Below, in pieces: positions 7,379-14,828 of a DNA stretch of 15,561 bases. Below the pieces are notes generated by a model. It saw only the letters and a list, made by a program, of their open reading frames with translations, was not told the DNA's origin and ran no database searches. The stretch lies in the NCBI GenBank assembly GCA_030693565.1, contig JAUYAJ010000552.1, positions 1 to 15,561 on the forward strand, given 5' to 3'. Position 1 is the first letter of the stretch. Every line of letters begins with the position of its first letter. Source of the stretch: Rubrivivax sp. Its GTDB lineage: Bacteria; Pseudomonadota; Gammaproteobacteria; Burkholderiales; Burkholderiaceae_C. The translations under genes and the position numbers were made by a program.

Positions 7379-7640
7379 GGTCCTCTTCCTTTGAAGTTGA
7401 GTGAGTTGGCATTCGACACCACCGGCACAGTCACAGCGTCAAATGGACACTCTGCCGGCAGTGTCTTTCGCCGAAGAAGCCAGCAGAGAATCAAGGAAGC
7501 AACGCCTGTCTGGTGTCTGGCACGGCCACGGTGTTGGGGTCTGTTGCGGAATGAACGGCGCCACTTCGGGCACTTCACCGTGCTTCACAGACGCCGGAAC
7601 GGACGATCGACAACTTGACCCAGCCCATGACCCCCGGTTG
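7379..7640. other. 262-bp spacer with a palindrome
   Basis: The spacer lies between the divergent unknown gene and the LysR-type regulator. It contains the inverted repeat GACACT (7446-7451) / AGTGTC (7460-7465), whose middle holds the perfect palindrome CTGCCGGCAG (7452-7461), and a tandem TGTCTGG pair at 7507-7520. Frames crossing it show no recognisable protein. It probably carries promoters for both flanking genes, and the palindrome may be an operator; no clear -35/-10 pair was identified. Confidence 0.4.
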
Positions 7641-8834
7641 ATGCCCCGCCCCGAGATCACCATCCCCCTGCGCCTGCTGCGCATCGCGCAAGCGGTGGCG
7701 CGGCGGGGCAGCGCCGCCGCAGCCGCGGCCGAACTGCACTTGTCGGCATCGGCCGTCTCGCGCGCCGTCAAGCAGGCCGAGGACATGCTGGGCCTGCCGC
7801 TGTTCGAGCGCGGCGCGCGCGGCATGGTCTGCACGCTGGCCGGCCAGGCCTTGTTCCAGCGTGTCACACGGGCGCTGGCGGAACTGGTGCGCGGCGGCGG
7901 CCAGCGGCTGGCCGGCCGCGCCACCGACGCCATGCTGCAGGCGCTGCACGCGGTGGCCGAACTGCGCAGCGAGTCGGCCGCCGGGCGCCGCCTGGGCGTG
8001 ACGCAGGCGGCCGTGAACCACAGCCTGCGCCAGCTCGAACATGCGGCCGGTGTGAGCCTGTTCCAGCGCTCGCAGCGCGGCACCCGGCTCAGCGAAGCTG
8101 GCGAGCGGTTGCTGCTGCGCGCCGAGCTCGCCCGCGTCGAACTGCGCAGCGGCCATGACGAACTGGCCGCGCTGTGCGGGCTGGCGCCGGGACGCATCGC
8201 CGTTGGCGCGCTGCCGATGGCCGGCGACGTGCTGGTGCCGCAGGCGCTGGCGCGGCTGTTCGCCGTCATGCCCGGTGTCCAGGCCACGGTGGTCGACGGC
8301 ACCTACGAGGCCTTGGTTGACCAGTTGCGCCACGGTGAGGTCGACCTCGTCGTCGGCCCGCTGCGCGGCGAGCAGGCACCCGCCGATTTGCGTGAACAGT
8401 TGCTGTTCATCGACCACCTGGTGCCGGTGGTGCGCGCCGGCCACCCGCTGGCGCGCAGCCGCGGCGGCGCGCGCACGCTCGCCGCATTGCTGGCGCTGCC
8501 GTGGATCGGCCCGTTGCCGGGCACACCGGCGCGCGCCGCCTTCGAACGCGCTTTCGACACCGAAGGCCTGGCCGTGCCGCCCGTCAGCCTGCAGGTCAAC
8601 AGCCCGGCGGTGGTGCGCGCGCTGCTGCTGGCCAGCGACGCTGTGGCGCTGCTGTCGCCGCTGCAGGTGCGCGGCGAGGTCGGCGCCGGCCAGCTGCGCG
8701 TGCTGCCGGTGGCGGTGCAGCGCACCGAGCGCGCCATCGGCCTGATGCTGCGCCGCGACGGCCTGCCGTCACCGGCGCTGCGGGCGCTGCTGATGGAGCT
8801 CCAGGTCGTGGCGGCGGTTTCGATGCGGTCATAA
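7641..8834 (+). CDS. LysR-type transcriptional regulator with two tandem HTH domains
   Basis: A 397-residue regulator of the LysR family, which normally has about 300 residues. The extra length is a second winged-HTH domain. The first, residues 9-67, reads LRLLRIAQAV...LHLSASAVSRAVKQAEDMLGLPLFER. The second, residues 98-156, reads MLQALHAVAEL...LGVTQAAVNHSLRQLEHAAGVSLFQR. Each has a recognition helix followed by the LxLFxR wing typical of LysR. An effector-binding domain follows at about 184-390 (PGRIAVGALPMAGDVLVPQAL, VDLVVGPLRG). I chose ATG 7641; the frame is open to 7401 but that extension has no family similarity. No good SD is visible, so the start is uncertain. It reads in the same direction as the Bug and porin genes it probably controls, rather than divergently. 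Confidence 0.9.
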   Translation: MPRPEITIPLRLLRIAQAVARRGSAAAAAAELHLSASAVSRAVKQAEDMLGLPLFERGARGMVCTLAGQALFQRVTRALAELVRGGGQRLAGRATDAMLQALHAVAELRSESAAGRRLGVTQAAVNHSLRQLEHAAGVSLFQRSQRGTRLSEAGERLLLRAELARVELRSGHDELAALCGLAPGRIAVGALPMAGDVLVPQALARLFAVMPGVQATVVDGTYEALVDQLRHGEVDLVVGPLRGEQAPADLREQLLFIDHLVPVVRAGHPLARSRGGARTLAALLALPWIGPLPGTPARAAFERAFDTEGLAVPPVSLQVNSPAVVRALLLASDAVALLSPLQVRGEVGAGQLRVLPVAVQRTERAIGLMLRRDGLPSPALRALLMELQVVAAVSMRS

Positions 8835-8946
8835 GCAAAGCGCAAGGCTGGACCCCGTCAGCGCGCTGGTTCGCCGGCGCCGCCGATGTCATGCTCGGCG
8901 GCCCGGCGCTGCTGCCCCTGCAGCGCGGTCACTTCGCGCACACACC

Positions 8947-9924
8947 ATGGTTGACTTCACAGACCGGCGTTCGGCACTGCTGGCCGGTCTTGCCCTTACT
9001 GCAGGCCCGTTGGCCTGGGCCCAGACCCGAAGCACCCGCATCGTCGTGCCCTTCACGCCTGGCGGCAGCACCGACATCCTGGCCCGCGCCATCGGCCCCA
9101 AGCTGGCGATTGCGCTCGGCCACAACGTCATCGTCGAGAACCGCGCCGGCGCGGGTGGCTCGGTCGGTGCCGGCGAGGTCGCCAAAGCCGACGCCGACGG
9201 CAGCACGCTGCTGATGGGCCACATCGGTACGCTGGCCGTCAACCCGGCGATCTACGCCAAGCTCACCTACGACCCGCTGAAGAGTTTTGTGTCGGTGGCC
9301 TATGTGGCGCGGGTGCCCAACGTGCTGGTGGTGCCGGCGGCCTCGCCGGTGAAGACCTTCAAGGAATTCATCGAGCGCGCCAAGGCCAATCCGGGCAAGT
9401 ACACCTACTCGTCGGGCGGCAACGGCAGCGCGGCGCACATCACCTTCGAATACCTGAAGCTGCGCGCCATGATCTTCATGCTGCACATCCCCTACCGGGG
9501 CACGGCGCCGTCGATCACCGATTTGATCGCCGGCCAGGTCGATGCCACCTTCACCGGCTCGCCGGCGGTGCTGCCGCATGTGCGCAGCGGCCGGCTGCGC
9601 GCCTTGGCGGTGAGCAGCGCCCAGCGCATCGCCGCCCTGCCCGACGTCCCGACGGTGGCCGAAAGCGGCATCGCCGGGCTGGCCGGCTTCGAGGCCGACC
9701 AGTGGTACGGCATCGTCGCACCCGCCGGCACGCCGGCGGCCGTGGTGAGCCGCCTCAACGCCGAGATCAACAAGGCGCTGCTGCACCCGGAAGTGGCGCA
9801 GCAACTGGCGATCGAAGGCGCGGTCGCCATGCCCGGTCCGCCACAAGTCTTCGCCAGCCTGATCCAGCGCGAGATCCCGCGCTGGGCCGAGGTGGTGAAA
9901 GCCGGCAACGTGAAACTCGACTGA
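8947..9924 (+). CDS. Tripartite tricarboxylate transporter substrate-binding protein (Bug/TctC family)
   Basis: A 325-residue periplasmic binding protein of the Bug family, which captures carboxylates or related small molecules. The signal peptide MVDFTDRRSALLAGLALTAG ends with AWA at 23-25; the Arg pair at 7-8 makes a Tat route possible. Family marks are VPFTPGG with D43 at 34-43, VIVENRAGAGG at about 62-72, a degenerate DG-x-TLL block, and AHIT...HIPYRG. It lies 112 bp after the regulator, a gap where I see no gene and no obvious hairpin. No clear SD precedes the ATG. The next gene begins 11 bp after the stop, so the two are probably one transcript. The ligand is unknown; no TctA/TctB genes are nearby. 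Confidence 0.95.
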   Translation: MVDFTDRRSALLAGLALTAGPLAWAQTRSTRIVVPFTPGGSTDILARAIGPKLAIALGHNVIVENRAGAGGSVGAGEVAKADADGSTLLMGHIGTLAVNPAIYAKLTYDPLKSFVSVAYVARVPNVLVVPAASPVKTFKEFIERAKANPGKYTYSSGGNGSAAHITFEYLKLRAMIFMLHIPYRGTAPSITDLIAGQVDATFTGSPAVLPHVRSGRLRALAVSSAQRIAALPDVPTVAESGIAGLAGFEADQWYGIVAPAGTPAAVVSRLNAEINKALLHPEVAQQLAIEGAVAMPGPPQVFASLIQREIPRWAEVVKAGNVKLD

Positions 9925-9935
9925 AGGCCACCGCG

Positions 9936-10796
9936 ATGGGACGTCACCACTTCATCACCGCGGCGCTGAGCGCGCTGCTCGCCGGCTGCGCGGGCCTGCC
10001 CGGCACCGCGACCTCGTCGATGCCCACGCTGACCAGTGCGCCCACGCCGGCTGGCGTCGAGGTCGTCTGGCTCGGCCAGGCGGCGTTCAAGATCACCTCG
10101 CCGGGTGGCAAGGTGATCGTCACCGACCCCTGGCTGCGCACCAACCCGCTGACGCCGGCGCCGTACAAGGCGCTCGAGCACTTCGGCCGCATCGACGTGC
10201 TGCTGGTCAGCCACGGCCACTTCGACCACATCGCCGACGCCCCGGCGCTGGCGCAGATGTACAACGTGCCGATCCGCGCCCCCGGTGACCTGGCGAACAC
10301 GGCGATGACGCTCGCCGTGCTGCCGGCCAATCTGCTGCCGCGCATGAACAAGGGCGGCACCATCGAGCCGGCGGCGGGCATCAAGATCACCGCGGTGCGC
10401 GCCGAGCACAGCAGCATCTACGTCTGGCGCAACCCGGCGACGCAGAAAGACGAAGTCCACCCCGGCGGCGAGGCCGTGGGCTGGATCATCGAGCTGGAGA
10501 ACGGTTTCCGGATCTACCACGCCGGCGACACCGCGGTGTTCGGCGACATGAAGCTCATCGGCGAACGCTACCGGCCCGACCTGGCGCTGGTGCCGATCGG
10601 CGGCAACTTCACGATGGACCCGGCCGACGCGGCCTGGGCAGTGAAGGACATGCTCAAGCCCAAGGCCGTGATCCCCATGCACTACGGCAGCAACCCGCTG
10701 GCCAAAGGCACGTCCAAACAGTTCACCGACGCCATGGGCGGCGCTGCTGCCATCAAGGTGATCGTGGCCACACCCGGCCAGCCCATCACCTTCTGA
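9936..10796 (+). CDS. Predicted lipoprotein, UlaG-like metallo-beta-lactamase-fold hydrolase (COG2220)
   Basis: A 286-residue metal-dependent hydrolase of the UlaG/COG2220 branch of the metallo-beta-lactamase fold. The N-terminus MGRHHFITAALSALLAGC carries a lipobox (L15-A16-G17, C18), predicting lipid anchoring and an extracytoplasmic site. Metal ligands are visible: HGHFDH at 93-98, EH at 157-158, HAGDT with D198, and MHYGS with H249. The start is ATG 9936, with SD GAAGG 8 nt upstream, 11 bp after the Bug gene. UlaG itself is cytoplasmic and opens L-ascorbate-6-phosphate, so the exported form probably acts on a different, perhaps lactone-like or lipid, substrate. Pairing with a Bug gene suggests the ligand and substrate are related; this is inference. 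Confidence 0.9.
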   Translation: MGRHHFITAALSALLAGCAGLPGTATSSMPTLTSAPTPAGVEVVWLGQAAFKITSPGGKVIVTDPWLRTNPLTPAPYKALEHFGRIDVLLVSHGHFDHIADAPALAQMYNVPIRAPGDLANTAMTLAVLPANLLPRMNKGGTIEPAAGIKITAVRAEHSSIYVWRNPATQKDEVHPGGEAVGWIIELENGFRIYHAGDTAVFGDMKLIGERYRPDLALVPIGGNFTMDPADAAWAVKDMLKPKAVIPMHYGSNPLAKGTSKQFTDAMGGAAAIKVIVATPGQPITF

Positions 10797-10812
10797 CCCC
10801 CTTCGCACGGTC

Positions 10813-10842
10813 GCAGCCGGCGGCGCTCAGCGCCCCGGTTGC
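10813..10842. terminator. Strong stem-loop between hydrolase and porin genes
   Basis: Positions 10813-10820 pair with 10835-10842 (one G-T pair) and, after a bulged C at 10821, 10822-10826 pair with 10830-10834 around a TCA loop: 13 pairs in all. No T-run follows on the plus strand, so this is not a classical intrinsic terminator; it may stabilise the upstream mRNA 3' end or attenuate read-through into the porin gene. GCAGCCGG is repeated directly at 10841-10848. Confidence 0.35.
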
Positions 10843-10879
10843 AGCCGGTGCATGCCCATCATCCCCCTCGAAAGCCATC

Positions 10880-11920
10880 ATGAAGACCACCCTCACCGCC
10901 ATCGCCCTGGCTCTGGGCGCTGCATCCGCCGTCGCCCAGGTGCCGGCCGGCGTCACCCTCTACGGCATCCTGGACGCTGCCGTGCGCCATGCGGGCAACG
11001 CCAGCGCCAGCCGCGCTTCGCTGACGTCGATGGACGACGGCATCTTCACCGGCAGCCGGCTCGGCCTGCGCGGGCGCGAAGACCTGGGCGGCGGCCAGTC
11101 GGCTTTCTTCGTCCTGGAAAGCGGCTTCGAAGTCGGCACCGGGCTGTCGCTGCAGTCCACCGCCACCACCGACTACGGCCAGACGGCGTCGAATCCGCGT
11201 TTCTGGGGCCGCGACGCCCATGTCGGGCTGCGCGGTCCTTTGGGCGCGGTGACGCTGGGCCGCCAGTACACGGTGGCGCATTCGCTGGCGGCGCGCATGC
11301 AGCCGCTGGGCAACCCGAACAGCACCGCGCATTCGCTGTTCAGCAGCCACCATGTTGCGCGCCAGGACAACATGCTGCGCCTGGACACCCAGGTCGCCGG
11401 CATCGACCTCACAGCCAGCCACACGCTGGGCGAGCAGAGCAGTGGCGGCGCCAACAGCGCCTGGGCGCTGGGCGCCGGCTACAGCAAAGGCGCGCTGTCG
11501 CTGTCGGGCTATGTGCAGCAGATGAAGAACGTGACCGGGGTCGAGACGCGCAAGATCGTCGGCGCTGGCGGCAACTACAAGCTGCAACCCAACCTGACGC
11601 TGTTCGGCGGCCTGATGAAGCGCAGCAGCGCCGTCAGCGCGCAGGAGAACCTGGCCTGGACGCTGGGCGCCAACGTCGAGCTGTCACCCAAGGTCACCTT
11701 GAGCCTGGCCCACTTCAGCGACGCGCAAAGCGGCAGCGCCGCGCTCGACGGCACGCGCCGCGTCAGCTGGGCGAGCCTGAGCTACCGCTTCTCGCGCCGC
11801 AGTGACGTCTACGCCGTGATCGACCAGAATCGGGTTGTCGATGGTTATGCCAAGCCTGCCTACATGGGCACCAAGGGCACGCAGACCGGCGCCGCGCTGG
11901 GCCTGCGCCACCGCTTCTGA
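10880..11920 (+). CDS. Gram-negative porin (general trimeric porin family)
   Basis: A 346-residue outer-membrane beta-barrel porin of the type common in Burkholderiales (Porin_4/OmpC-like). Signal peptide MKTTLTAIALALGAASAVA is followed by QVPAGVTLYGILDAAV, the standard first strand. GSRLGLRGREDLGGGQSAFFVLESGFE (about 54-80) and GRDAHVGLRGPLGAVTLGRQY (about 109-129) are family blocks, and the chain ends RHRF with the terminal Phe needed for BAM recognition. The length is typical. It lies 83 bp after the hydrolase gene, past the stem-loop, and 17 bp before the next Bug gene, so it likely provides outer-membrane entry for the same compounds. SD is weak (GAAAG). Confidence 0.95.
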   Translation: MKTTLTAIALALGAASAVAQVPAGVTLYGILDAAVRHAGNASASRASLTSMDDGIFTGSRLGLRGREDLGGGQSAFFVLESGFEVGTGLSLQSTATTDYGQTASNPRFWGRDAHVGLRGPLGAVTLGRQYTVAHSLAARMQPLGNPNSTAHSLFSSHHVARQDNMLRLDTQVAGIDLTASHTLGEQSSGGANSAWALGAGYSKGALSLSGYVQQMKNVTGVETRKIVGAGGNYKLQPNLTLFGGLMKRSSAVSAQENLAWTLGANVELSPKVTLSLAHFSDAQSGSAALDGTRRVSWASLSYRFSRRSDVYAVIDQNRVVDGYAKPAYMGTKGTQTGAALGLRHRF

Positions 11921-11937
11921 TCCACCCAACCGCCGCC

Positions 11938-12924
11938 ATGCCGATGAACACCTCCCGCCGACTGACCTTGCTCGCCAGCGCCGCTGCACTGGCCGCGCTG
12001 GCCGCACCCGCGGCCTGGGCTCAGGCCCGCTTTCCTGACCGGCCGATCATGCTCGTCGTGCCTTTCGGCCCTGGCGGCGTTGCCGACCTGACGGCGCGCG
12101 CCGTGGCCGAGCACATGGCCAAGAGCCTGGGCCAGCCGGTGGTGGTGGAAAACAAGCCCAGCGCCGGCAGCATCGTCGCCAGCCAGGCGGTGGCGTCGGC
12201 CAAGCCCGACGGCCACACCTTGCTGCTGGTGAGCAACGGCAACGCGGTCAGCGTCGGCCTGTTCAAGAAGCTGCCATACGACACGCAGAAGGACTTCGCG
12301 CCCATCACCACGCTGAGCTACTTCGACCTCGGTGTCTTCGTCGCCGGCAACTCGCGCTGGGCCTCGCTGAAGGACGCGGTGGCTTTTGCCAAGGCCAACC
12401 CGGGCAAGCTCAACGTCGGCACCATCGCGCCGGGCAGCACCCAGCACCTCAGCGCCAAGCTGTTCGAGACCGTGGCCGGCGTCGACGCCCTGGTCGTGCC
12501 CTACAAAGGCAGCCCGGCGGTGCTGACGGCGCTGCGCGCTGGCGAGATCGACATCGCCTTCGAGATCGTCGCTCCGATGGTGGCGCAGGTGCAGGCCGGC
12601 GCGGTGAAGGCGCTGGCCGTCACGTCGGACAAGCGCAACCCGGCGCTGCCCGAGGTGCCCACCGTCGCGCAAGCCGGCGTGGCCGGCTACAACGTCGCCA
12701 GCTGGAACGGCCTGGCGGCGCCAGCGGGCACGCCGCCCGAAGTCATCGCCATCCTGGGCAAGGCCGCGCGCGAGGCACTGGCTTCGGCCGCGGTGCAAGA
12801 GCGCATGGCCAAGCTCGGCGTGCGTGTGCAAGGCAGCACGCCGGCTGAGCTGCAGGCGTTGCTGGGCGGTGAGATCAAGCGCTGGGGCGAGGTGATCCGC
12901 GCCGCGCGCATCGAACCCGAATAA
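11938..12924 (+). CDS. Tripartite tricarboxylate transporter substrate-binding protein (Bug/TctC family), second copy
   Basis: A 328-residue Bug protein. Signal peptide with a twin-Arg-like TSRRLTLLAS at residues 5-14, then an Ala-rich hydrophobic core and AWA at 26-28. Mature part begins RFPDRPIMLVVPFGPGG; VVVENKPSAGS and PDGHTLLLVSNGN are family blocks. It starts 17 bp after the porin stop, so porin and Bug probably share a transcript. An in-frame ATG two codons later (11944) is an equally good start. It differs clearly from the other two Bug proteins here (ENKPSAGS where they have ENRAGAGG and ENRQGAGG), so they probably bind different ligands. The stop is 12 bp from that of the facing Bug gene. 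Confidence 0.95.
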   Translation: MPMNTSRRLTLLASAAALAALAAPAAWAQARFPDRPIMLVVPFGPGGVADLTARAVAEHMAKSLGQPVVVENKPSAGSIVASQAVASAKPDGHTLLLVSNGNAVSVGLFKKLPYDTQKDFAPITTLSYFDLGVFVAGNSRWASLKDAVAFAKANPGKLNVGTIAPGSTQHLSAKLFETVAGVDALVVPYKGSPAVLTALRAGEIDIAFEIVAPMVAQVQAGAVKALAVTSDKRNPALPEVPTVAQAGVAGYNVASWNGLAAPAGTPPEVIAILGKAAREALASAAVQERMAKLGVRVQGSTPAELQALLGGEIKRWGEVIRAARIEPE

Positions 12925-12936
12925 GGGCGCCGCGCC

Positions 12937-13908
12937 TCACTCGAGCTTGGCGCCCGAGGCGCGCACGACCTCGGCCCACTTGTCGCTTTCGCTGCGCATG
13001 TGGCGCGCCAGGTCTTCGGGCTTGCCGCCGAGCAGTTGCACGCCGGAGGCGGCGAACTTCTCTTTCATGTCGTTCTGCGCCAGCGCGGCGTTGACAGCGC
13101 GGTTGAGCTGCTGGATCACGGCGTCGGGCGTGCCGGCGGCGACGACGAGAGCGAACCAGGCCGTCGACTCGAAGCCTTTCACCGTCTCGCTGAGCGCCGG
13201 CACGCTGTCCATCGCCGCCACCCGCTGCGCCGACGCGACACCGAGCGCGCGCAGTTTCTGCGCCGTCACATGCGGCAGCGTCGACGGCGAGTTGTCGAAC
13301 ATCAGGTCGATGGTGCCGCCCAGCATGTCGGTGGTGGCCGGCGCGCTGCCGCGGTAAGGTACGTGCACGATGTTCAGCCCGGCCTGGTGCTTGAGCAGTT
13401 CCATCGTCAAGTGGCTGGTCGTGCCGTTGCCCTGCGAGCCGTAAGACAGCTTGCCGGGGTTCGCTTTGGCGTAGGCGATCATTTCGGCCACCGTCTTGAA
13501 CGGCTTGGCCGGGTGCGTGACGAGCATGATCGGCACTTGCGCCAGCAGGCTGACCGGTGCGAAGTGGCGCATCGGGTCGTAGCTCAGCCGCGCGTAGAGG
13601 TGCTGGTTGATGGTCAGCGGGCCGGCGCTGGACAACAGCACCGTGTAGCCGTCAGGGCGCGATTTGGCGACGCTGTCGGCGCCGACGTTGCCGCCCGCGC
13701 CCTGGCGGTTCTCCACGATCACCGGCTGCTTCAGGTCGGCGGCCAGCTTCTCGGCCAGCGAGCGCGCCAGGATGTCGGTGGTGCCGCCGGCGGGGAAAGG
13801 CACGACCAGCGTGATCGGCTTGTCGGGGAAGGCCTGGGCCTGGGCGAGGCCGGCGGCGCCGGCGAGCAGCAGGCCGCCAAGGGCCTGGCGCCATGTGATC
13901 TTGTTCAT
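12937..13908 (-). CDS. Tripartite tricarboxylate transporter substrate-binding protein (Bug/TctC family), third copy
   Basis: A 323-residue Bug protein with signal peptide MNKITWRQALGGLLLAGAAG and cleavage near AQA (22-26), then FPDKPITLVVPFPAGGTTDILARSLAEKL. VIVENRQGAGG, RPDGYTVLLSSAG and HLTMELLKHQAGLNIVHVPYRG-type blocks are clear. It is the last gene of the minus-strand catabolic operon, 29 nt after the amidohydrolase, with a good SD (ACGGAGA, about 5 nt before the ATG). Placement next to the hydrolase and decarboxylase-family genes suggests its ligand is the compound they degrade, or a precursor. By eye it resembles the first Bug protein more than the second. Confidence 0.96.
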   Translation of the reverse strand: MNKITWRQALGGLLLAGAAGLAQAQAFPDKPITLVVPFPAGGTTDILARSLAEKLAADLKQPVIVENRQGAGGNVGADSVAKSRPDGYTVLLSSAGPLTINQHLYARLSYDPMRHFAPVSLLAQVPIMLVTHPAKPFKTVAEMIAYAKANPGKLSYGSQGNGTTSHLTMELLKHQAGLNIVHVPYRGSAPATTDMLGGTIDLMFDNSPSTLPHVTAQKLRALGVASAQRVAAMDSVPALSETVKGFESTAWFALVVAAGTPDAVIQQLNRAVNAALAQNDMKEKFAASGVQLLGGKPEDLARHMRSESDKWAEVVRASGAKLE

Positions 13909-13937
13909 CGGGTCTCCGTGGGGGTCGTTGGGTCAGC

Positions 13938-14828
13938 TCAATCGTCGAAGCCGTACAGGCGCGCCGGGTTGTCCACCAGCATCTGCTGCTGCAGGTCGGC
14001 GCCTGGCGCCCACAGCGCGATCAGGTCGACCAGGTCACCGTCGTTGGGCATGGCGCCGGCGTAGATCGGGTGCGGCCAGTTCGTGCCCCAGATCACCCGG
14101 TCGGGCCGCGCCTGCAGCACGCGGTGGATCAGCGGCAGCATGTCGGCGTGCGGATAAGCCTGGCTGGACGATCGATACAGGCTGGCCAGCTTGACCCAGC
14201 AGCGGCCCGTGTCCAGCAGCGACAACAGCGTGTGCAGCGCCGGCGCGGCCAGGCCTTCGTCGCCGGTCACATGGCCGAGGTGGTCGATGACGAAGGGGTT
14301 GTCGATGGCGCGCAGCAGGGGCGCCAGCGCGCACAGCTCGGCCGAGTCGCGCAGGTGCAGCACCAGGTGCCAACGCAGGGGCCGGGTCTCGGCGGCCAAT
14401 GCCTCCAGGTGCTCGAAGCCGGCGCCGCCGCGCACCACGGTCGACAGCCGGCAGCCGCGCATGCCGCCGTCGTGCAGAGCCTGCAATGCGGCGGCGCCCA
14501 GGCCGGGGCGGATCACCGCCACGCCGCGCGCGCGCCGGCCCAGGTGGGCGATGGCGTCGAGCGTGACGCGGTTGTCCGTGCCATGCGGCCCGCCCTGCAC
14601 CAGCACGCAGCGGCCGATGCCCAGCGTGTCGAGCAAGGCGGCGTATTGCTCGACCGTGCAGTCCTCGGGCGTGTAGCTGCGCTCGGGCGAAAACGGGTAG
14701 CGCTGCTCGGGGCCGAAGACATGGGCGTGGCAGTCGCAGGCGTTGGCCGGCATCTTGAAGAGTGGCTGGCGGGTCTGCCGGACCGGGCCGGCGCAGCGGC
14801 CCGGCCCAGGCGCCGCGGGCGTGTTCAC
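13938..14828 (-). CDS. Amidohydrolase (COG3618), 2-pyrone-4,6-dicarboxylate hydrolase-like
   Basis: A 296-residue TIM-barrel hydrolase of the amidohydrolase-2 family. Its layout follows the lactonase LigI: an N-terminal extension, DCHAHVFGP at 32-40 with the HxH metal motif, YPFSPERSYTPED, QGGPHGTDN, GMRGCRL, a VIDHLGH block at about 180-186, and VIWGTNWPHP near 245-254. LigI has Asp in GTDWPHP; here it is Asn250, so activity or metal use may differ. The RFNFLKR-type segment that I recall for LigI is also not retained. GTG 14828 overlaps the upstream stop in a GTGA, indicating translational coupling; ATG 14753 would cut away residues aligned with the LigI N-terminus. Probable role: hydrolysis of a lactone or cyclic carboxylate. 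No signal peptide. Confidence 0.88.
   Translation of the reverse strand: MNTPAAPGPGRCAGPVRQTRQPLFKMPANACDCHAHVFGPEQRYPFSPERSYTPEDCTVEQYAALLDTLGIGRCVLVQGGPHGTDNRVTLDAIAHLGRRARGVAVIRPGLGAAALQALHDGGMRGCRLSTVVRGGAGFEHLEALAAETRPLRWHLVLHLRDSAELCALAPLLRAIDNPFVIDHLGHVTGDEGLAAPALHTLLSLLDTGRCWVKLASLYRSSSQAYPHADMLPLIHRVLQARPDRVIWGTNWPHPIYAGAMPNDGDLVDLIALWAPGADLQQQMLVDNPARLYGFDD

Noticed and set aside
7440..7530. A possible insertion-sequence end near the TGGACACT motif
   Set aside because: TGGACACT resembles ends of some insertion sequences, but there is no matching terminal repeat, target duplication or transposase fragment.
7401..7640. An 80-residue N-terminal extension of the LysR-type regulator
   Set aside because: The sequence is open but has no family similarity, crosses the lower-GC spacer and shows no SD at its ATG. 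The conserved HTH begins just after ATG 7641.
8835..8946. A possible small gene or terminator between the regulator and the first Bug gene
   Set aside because: I found no start with an SD, no recognisable peptide and no hairpin with a T-run in these 112 bases.
9702..9935. A longer N-terminus for the UlaG-like hydrolase, overlapping the Bug gene
   Set aside because: The extension is an Arg-rich out-of-frame reading of the Bug coding sequence. ATG 9936 has a good SD and opens directly into a lipoprotein signal.
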